The notes under the pieces are model-generated. The model worked only from the letters and a program-made list of their open reading frames with translations. It did no database searches and was not told where the DNA came from. Source: Rhodobacteraceae bacterium UBA6273 (lineage in GTDB: Bacteria; Pseudomonadota; Alphaproteobacteria; Rhodobacterales; Rhodobacteraceae). Taken from it: DNA of 17,396 nucleotides. The stretch spans positions 1 to 17,396 of the forward strand of contig DJUV01000104.1 of the NCBI GenBank assembly GCA_002440625.1. Reading direction: 5' to 3'. Positions 13,874 to 17,396 of this stretch are shown here, in pieces; the first letter of the stretch is position 1; each line of letters opens with the position of its first letter. Made by a program: the position numbers and the translations under genes.

Positions 13874-13901
13874 AAAAACGGCCCGCGCCGTGGCGGGCCG
13901 T
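13873..13901 (-). terminator. Rho-independent terminator of the cold-shock gene
   Basis: On the minus strand a GC-rich 8-bp stem, CGGCCCGC/GCGGGCCG with six-base loop (13879-13900) plus one A-T pair, is followed at once by TTTTTT (13878-13873). It lies about 20 bp after the csp stop codon and directly abuts the convergent ArsC-like gene. The plus strand lacks a T run, so it should act mainly on csp. Confidence 0.85.
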
Positions 13902-13921
13902 CCGGTAGCTGCGTGAAACGT

Positions 13922-14128
13922 TCAGAGCAGTTTGAGGTCGCCTGCCGACGAACGGCCATCACGGCCGGACTGCATCTCGTAAGATACTTTCTGATTGTCG
14001 GCGAGCGTCTTCAGACCAGCGCGCTCGACCGCGGAAATGTGCACGAACACATCCTTGCCGCCGTCGTCGGGCGCAATGAAACCGAAACCCTTCGTCGTGT
14101 TGAACCATTTAACGGTGCCCGTGGCCAT
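13922..14128 (-). CDS. CspA-family cold-shock protein
   Basis: A 68-aa single cold-shock domain of standard length. It begins [18 protein letters not shown], where KGFGFI (13-18) is RNP1, and VFVHIS (27-32) is RNP2. These aromatic surfaces bind single-stranded nucleic acid, and family members act as RNA chaperones. GAGGAGG just upstream is a strong ribosome site. A long leader and a dedicated terminator are present, which fits the usual post-transcriptional control of csp genes. Whether this member is cold-inducible cannot be told from the sequence. Confidence 0.95.
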   Translation of the reverse strand: MATGTVKWFNTTKGFGFIAPDDGGKDVFVHISAVERAGLKTLADNQKVSYEMQSGRDGRSSAGDLKLL

Positions 14129-14279
14129 CCGTTCCTCCTCGGTCAGTTTCCTCGGGCGACATTGCCCGAAGCCGTGCAGCCAGGTCTTTCATTGCTTCCG
14201 GCTGCCCCGTGACGAGGGAGGCGGTAGGAAAGTCTGATGTCACGCATGGAAATGATCGCGGATTCGGCGAAAAAATCAA
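14129..14279 (-). promoter_or_regulatory. csp promoter and long 5' leader
   Basis: Reading the minus strand, TTGATT (14279-14274) and GATCAT (14257-14252) with a 16-bp spacer make a plausible promoter. Transcription from it would give a leader of about 115 nt before the csp ATG. The leader holds a 6-bp hairpin TCGGGC/GCCCGA (14152-14157 and 14164-14169) shortly upstream of the ribosome site. Long structured leaders are common in cspA-type genes; thermosensing here is inference. Confidence 0.4.
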
Positions 14280-14400
14280 GATTGTCGCGTGACTGCCAAC
14301 ATTTGGCGACTTCGGCTTGGCAGCCTATTGCCGGGCGATACCGGACGGAGGCCAGGAAAACCGGCTGACGTCCGGGCCTGTTTCCTGCCCACTGCGCCCC

Positions 14401-16347
14401 TCAACGCTGGTCGGGCGGCGTCGCTTCGGCAACCAGGTCGCGCAGTGCCTGGTCAAGCGGCAGGCTTTCGGTCTGCGTCTCGCCCAGCCTGCGCAGCGAT
14501 ACGGTCCGCTCCTCGACCTCCTTCATGCCGATGGCGAGGATCACGGGAACCTTGCCCACGGAATGTTCGCGGACCTTGTAGTTGATCTTCTCATTCCGCG
14601 TATCGGCCTCGGCCCTCAGACCGGCATCCTTCAGCTTCGCCACGACCTCGTTCACATAGTCATCCGCGTCCGAGACGATGGAGGCGACGACGACCTGCCG
14701 GGGAGCGAGCCAGAAGGGCAGCTTGCCGGCGTAGTTCTCGATCAGGATGCCGATGAAGCGTTCAAAGGAGCCGAGGATGGCGCGGTGCAGCATGTAGGGC
14801 CGGTGCTTGGCGCCGTCCTCGCCGACATATTCCGCGCCGAGCCGGTCGGGCAGGTTCGGGTCGACCTGGAAGGTGCCGCACTGCCATTCGCGGCCGATGG
14901 CATCGGTCAGCTTGAAATCGAGCTTCGGGCCGTAGAAGGCGCCGTCGCCTGGGTTGATCTCATAGGGCAGGCCGAGCTTTTCGATGGCCTTGGTCAGCGC
15001 GCCCTCGACCTTGTCCCATGTCTCATCCGAGCCGATCCGCACCTCGGGCCGGGTGGAGAGCTTGATGTCGAACTTGTCGAAGCCAAGGTCGCGGTAGACG
15101 GAGGAGAGGAGCGCGATGAACTTGGCGCATTCCGCCTCGATCTGGTCCTCGGTGCAGAAGATATGCGCATCGTCTTGCGTAAAGCCGCGGACGCGCATCA
15201 GCCCGTGCATGGAGCCTGAGGATTCGTAGCGGTGGCAGGAGCCGAACTCGGCAAGGCGCAAAGGCAGGTCGCGGTAGGACTTTAGGCCCTGATTGTAGAC
15301 CTGCACATGGCAGGGGCAGTTCATCGGCTTCAGCGCGTTGATGCGCTTTTCCTTGGCGCCTTCCTCGTCCACCTCGACGATGAACATGTTCTCGCGGTAG
15401 GCCTCCCAATGGCCGGAACGCTCCCAAAGGACGCGGTCGACGACCTGCGGGGTCTTGATCTCCCGGTAATCGGCGCGGCGCAGGCGGCGGCCCATGTACT
15501 CCATCAGCGTTCGGTAGATCGTCCAGCCGTTCGGGTGCCAGAAGACCATGCCCGGCGCTTCTTCCTGTAGATGGAACAGTTCCATTTCGCGACCGAGCTT
15601 GCGGTGGTCGCGTTTCGCGGCCTCTTCCAGCATGGTGAGGTAGGCCTTGAGGTCGTCGCGGTTCTTGAAGGCGACGCCGTAGATGCGCTGAAGCTGCTTG
15701 TTCCTGTGATCGCCGCGCCAGTAGGCCCCGGCGACCGACATCAGCTTGAAGGCATCGGCCGGAAGCTGGCCGGTGTGCTGGAGATGGGGCCCTCGGCAAA
15801 GGTCCTGCCAGTGGCCGTGCCAGTACATGCGCAGGGGCTCATCGCCGGGGATCGCCTCGATCAGCTCGACCTTGAAGGGTTCGTTCTTGGCGACGTAATG
15901 GGCGATGGCGCGCGAGCGGTCCCAGACCTCGGTTTTCACCGGGTCGCGGGCATTGATGATCGCCTTCATCTCCTTCTCTATCAGGCCGAGGTCTTCGGGC
16001 GTGAAGGGTTCGTCCCGGTCGAAGTCATAATACCAGCCGTTTTCCACCACCGGGCCGATGGTGACCTTCACCTCGGGCCAGAGCTTCTGCACGGCGCGGG
16101 CCATGACATGGGCGAGGTCGTGGCGGATGAGTTCGAGCGCCGCCGCGTCGTCCTTCATCGTGTTGATGGCGATCCTTGCATCCCCGGTAATCGGCCACTG
16201 AAGATCCCAGTGCTTGCCGTCGAGCGACGCCGAGATCGCGGCCTTGCCGAGCGAAGGGGCGATGGCGGCAGCGACTTCGGCGGCGGTCACGCCGGCTGCG
16301 AAGTCGCACTTGTTGCCATCGGGGAATGTCAGGGAAATCTGGCTCAT
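14401..16347 (-). CDS. thrS: Threonyl-tRNA synthetase
   Basis: A full-length 648-aa class II aminoacyl-tRNA synthetase (usual about 640) charging tRNA-Thr in the cytoplasm. The TGS domain spans about 1-62. The editing domain, which removes mischarged Ser, shows RHDLAH (75-80, H76 and H80) and DLCRGPH (182-188, C184 and H188). In the catalytic core NCPCH (343-347) provides the Zn ligand C344, and QDDAH (391-395) supplies the His ligand H395. Motif 2 is FGSCHRYE (368-375), and the third Zn His is in [12 protein letters not shown]. The C-terminal anticodon-binding domain begins near [11 protein letters not shown] 16347 (MSQ) is preferred because GAGGAG lies seven bases upstream. ATG 16353 would be only one base from it, and the ATG at 16377 lies before it. 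Confidence 0.97.
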   Translation of the reverse strand: MSQISLTFPDGNKCDFAAGVTAAEVAAAIAPSLGKAAISASLDGKHWDLQWPITGDARIAINTMKDDAAALELIRHDLAHVMARAVQKLWPEVKVTIGPVVENGWYYDFDRDEPFTPEDLGLIEKEMKAIINARDPVKTEVWDRSRAIAHYVAKNEPFKVELIEAIPGDEPLRMYWHGHWQDLCRGPHLQHTGQLPADAFKLMSVAGAYWRGDHRNKQLQRIYGVAFKNRDDLKAYLTMLEEAAKRDHRKLGREMELFHLQEEAPGMVFWHPNGWTIYRTLMEYMGRRLRRADYREIKTPQVVDRVLWERSGHWEAYRENMFIVEVDEEGAKEKRINALKPMNCPCHVQVYNQGLKSYRDLPLRLAEFGSCHRYESSGSMHGLMRVRGFTQDDAHIFCTEDQIEAECAKFIALLSSVYRDLGFDKFDIKLSTRPEVRIGSDETWDKVEGALTKAIEKLGLPYEINPGDGAFYGPKLDFKLTDAIGREWQCGTFQVDPNLPDRLGAEYVGEDGAKHRPYMLHRAILGSFERFIGILIENYAGKLPFWLAPRQVVVASIVSDADDYVNEVVAKLKDAGLRAEADTRNEKINYKVREHSVGKVPVILAIGMKEVEERTVSLRRLGETQTESLPLDQALRDLVAEATPPDQR

Positions 16348-16431
16348 GGCCATGCTCCTCGTCGGTTTGGCGCCCACGGAACGCCCGGTTGCGGGTTATG
16401 TCGGGGCTTTATTCCTAGATCGTGGCGGCGA

Positions 16432-16437
16432 AGTCAA
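16432..16437 (-). promoter_or_regulatory. Candidate -35 box of thrS
   Basis: TTGACT is read on the minus strand about 85 bp before the thrS start codon. An A/T-rich stretch (TAGGAATAA) lies 14-17 bp further on in place of a clear -10. The match is partial, so this is only a candidate promoter. Confidence 0.3.
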
Positions 16438-16440
16438 CGC

Positions 16441-16470
16441 CCGGGGGTTCCACCCCCGGACCCCCGGGGG
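16441..16470. repeat. C/G-run palindromic intergenic element
   Basis: CCGGGGG (16441-16447) and CCCCCGG (16453-16459) form a 7-bp stem over TTCCA, followed by the self-complementary CCCCCGGGGG (16461-16470) and TATTT. Similar C/G-run palindromes ending in a short A/T tract recur between genes in Rhodobacteraceae (recalled, not searched). Here it lies between the divergent thrS and hydrolase genes. Confidence 0.5.
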
Positions 16471-16502
16471 TATTTCAGACAACAGAGAAGCGAGGGACGC
16501 GC

Positions 16503-17252
16503 ATGACGGACTTTCTTGAGACGAAAGAGGGGCGGCGGATTGCCTATGACCGGACGACGGGGCGGGGGCCGGGCGTGGTGTTCCTCGGCGGCTTCCGGTC
16601 GGACAAGGAAGGGACAAAGGCGCTGGCGCTGGAAGCCTGGGCGCAGGCGGCGGGGCGGGCTTTCCTGAGGTTCGACTATTCCGGTCATGGGCAGTCGTCC
16701 GGCGATTTCCTTGACGGCGCCATCGGCGACTGGTTCGCCGATGCGCGGGCGGCGATCCTGGCGCTGACCGAGGGGCCGCAGGTGCTTGTCGGTTCCTCGA
16801 TGGGGGGCTGGATTTCGCTTCTGATGGCGCGGGAGCATCCTGAAAAGGTTGCGGGCCTCGTGACGGTGGCGGCAGCGCCGGATTTCACCGAGGACGGGAT
16901 GTGGGGTGGGTTCTCGGAGGAACAGCGCCGGGCCTTGATGGTGGAAGGGCAGGTGGCGCTGCCGTCGGACTATTCGGACGAGCCCTACATCATCACCCGC
17001 CGGCTGATCGAAGAGGGGCGGCTGCGGCTGGTGCTGCGCTCGCCGCTTTCCCTGCCGATGCCGGTCAGGATGTTGCAGGGGACGGCAGATGCCGATGTGC
17101 CGGTTTCAGTGGCGCTGCGGCTTCTCGACCATGCCGAGGGACCGGACATGCGGCTGACGCTGGTCAAGGGCGCCGATCACCGCTTCTCGACGCCCGATTG
17201 CCTGAAGCTGATCGAGCTTTCGGTCGCGAAGGTCTTGCAGCGGACCCTCTGA
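16503..17252 (+). CDS. Alpha/beta hydrolase, ABHD10-like
   Basis: A 249-aa serine hydrolase. The oxyanion region is FLGGFRSDKEGTKA (27-40). RFDYSGHGQSSG (56-67) is the strand and loop after it. The nucleophile elbow is GSSMGG (97-102), with S99 as nucleophile. The acid is probably D198 (GTADADVP) and the base H226 (GADHRF). The pattern is that of the small ABHD10/palmitoyl-thioesterase-like group common in alphaproteobacteria; the physiological substrate is unknown. ATG 16503 follows GAGGGA at a normal distance. The frame is open from 16422, but the upstream part translates the C/G palindrome. It is divergent from thrS and ends three bases before the stop of the convergent gene at the right edge. 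Confidence 0.85.
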   Translation: MTDFLETKEGRRIAYDRTTGRGPGVVFLGGFRSDKEGTKALALEAWAQAAGRAFLRFDYSGHGQSSGDFLDGAIGDWFADARAAILALTEGPQVLVGSSMGGWISLLMAREHPEKVAGLVTVAAAPDFTEDGMWGGFSEEQRRALMVEGQVALPSDYSDEPYIITRRLIEEGRLRLVLRSPLSLPMPVRMLQGTADADVPVSVALRLLDHAEGPDMRLTLVKGADHRFSTPDCLKLIELSVAKVLQRTL

Positions 17253-17255
17253 CCC

Positions 17256-17396
17256 TCAGACAGCGCGGATGGTCGAACCCTTCTTCCGGCCGGGTCGGTC
17301 GCCGCTGTTCTGGTCGATGAAGCGCAGGACCAGCGGGCGGATGTTGTTGCGCCAGGACTTGCCGGCGAAGATGCCGTAATGGCCGGCGCCGGGTTC
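17256..17396 (-). CDS. Probable polyhydroxyalkanoate depolymerase, C-terminal end (partial)
   Basis: The minus frame entering from the right edge gives 46 residues to the TGA at 17256. It contains GAGHYGIFAGKSWRNNIRP followed by LVLRFIDQN and a basic tail ending GSTIRAV. GHYGxFxGxxWR with following IxPxVxxFI is the typical end of intracellular PHA/PHB depolymerases (PhaZ), where the His is the catalytic base. The rest of the gene lies outside the window, so the call rests on this short tail. Confidence 0.65.
   Translation of the reverse strand, partial: EPGAGHYGIFAGKSWRNNIRPLVLRFIDQNSGDRPGRKKGSTIRAV

Noticed and set aside
14317..16506. Plus-strand open frames opposite thrS (14317-15219 and 15571-16506)
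   Set aside because: They are shadows of the well-supported ThrRS coding strand, with no recognisable domain.
50..17396. Second copy of the tRNA-Phe 3' end (attR)
   Set aside because: Read for TTCGATTCCG followed by CTGGGCACCA; none was seen by eye. The right border, if preserved, is outside the window.
1..17396. CRISPR array
   Set aside because: No regularly spaced direct repeats with unique spacers were seen. The only short-period repeats are the ACCAG and TGTCCCC sets.

Overview
The window is GC-rich and reads as alphaproteobacterial DNA. A Rhodobacteraceae-type genome is the most likely source, judging by the ThrRS, Csp, PhaZ and RAYT protein flavours and the C/G-run intergenic palindromes. 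That placement rests on recognised sequence style, not on a search. The window joins a tRNA-anchored accessory region (about 50-13250) to ordinary chromosomal genes (about 13500-17396).

Left edge: the 3' half of tRNA-Phe(GAA), with CCA encoded, is followed 31 bp later by a tyrosine recombinase reading back toward it. This is the usual arrangement of an element integrated in a tRNA gene. The integrase looks N-terminally truncated and lacks three canonical active-site residues. No second copy of the tRNA end lies in the window.

Region 932-9615: a sugar catabolic locus, all on the + strand. It has a GntR/UTRA regulator, then an operon of GH4 glycosidase, PfkB sugar kinase, periplasmic binding protein, two permeases, an ABC ATPase and a SIS-domain protein resembling NagB-II glucosamine-6-phosphate deaminase. 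A clear promoter with four ACCAG motifs precedes the operon. The simplest model is import of an amino-sugar-containing glycoside, cleavage by NAD-dependent GH4 chemistry, phosphorylation by the kinase, and deamination or isomerisation by the SIS enzyme to feed glycolysis. The GH4 has an unusual Cys-Asp-Gly motif at its metal/substrate site, so the substrate is open. The regulator/kinase/SIS/ABC set also resembles Amadori-product (frl) loci.

Region 9616-12200: accessory debris. A large nested palindrome precedes a GSU2403-type nucleotidyltransferase. A damaged winged-helix/replication-like gene follows, carrying three iteron-like TGTCCCC repeats. Next come an IS5-family remnant interrupted by a REP-like palindrome, a 95-bp element with terminal inverted repeats, and a truncated REP-associated tyrosine transposase (RAYT).

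Region 12354-13234: two small paralogous proteins of unknown function, on the minus strand.

Region 13529-17396: an ArsC/Spx-like protein, a CspA-family cold-shock protein with a long leader and a strong terminator, threonyl-tRNA synthetase, an ABHD10-like alpha/beta hydrolase, and the C-terminal end of a probable PHA depolymerase running off the right edge.
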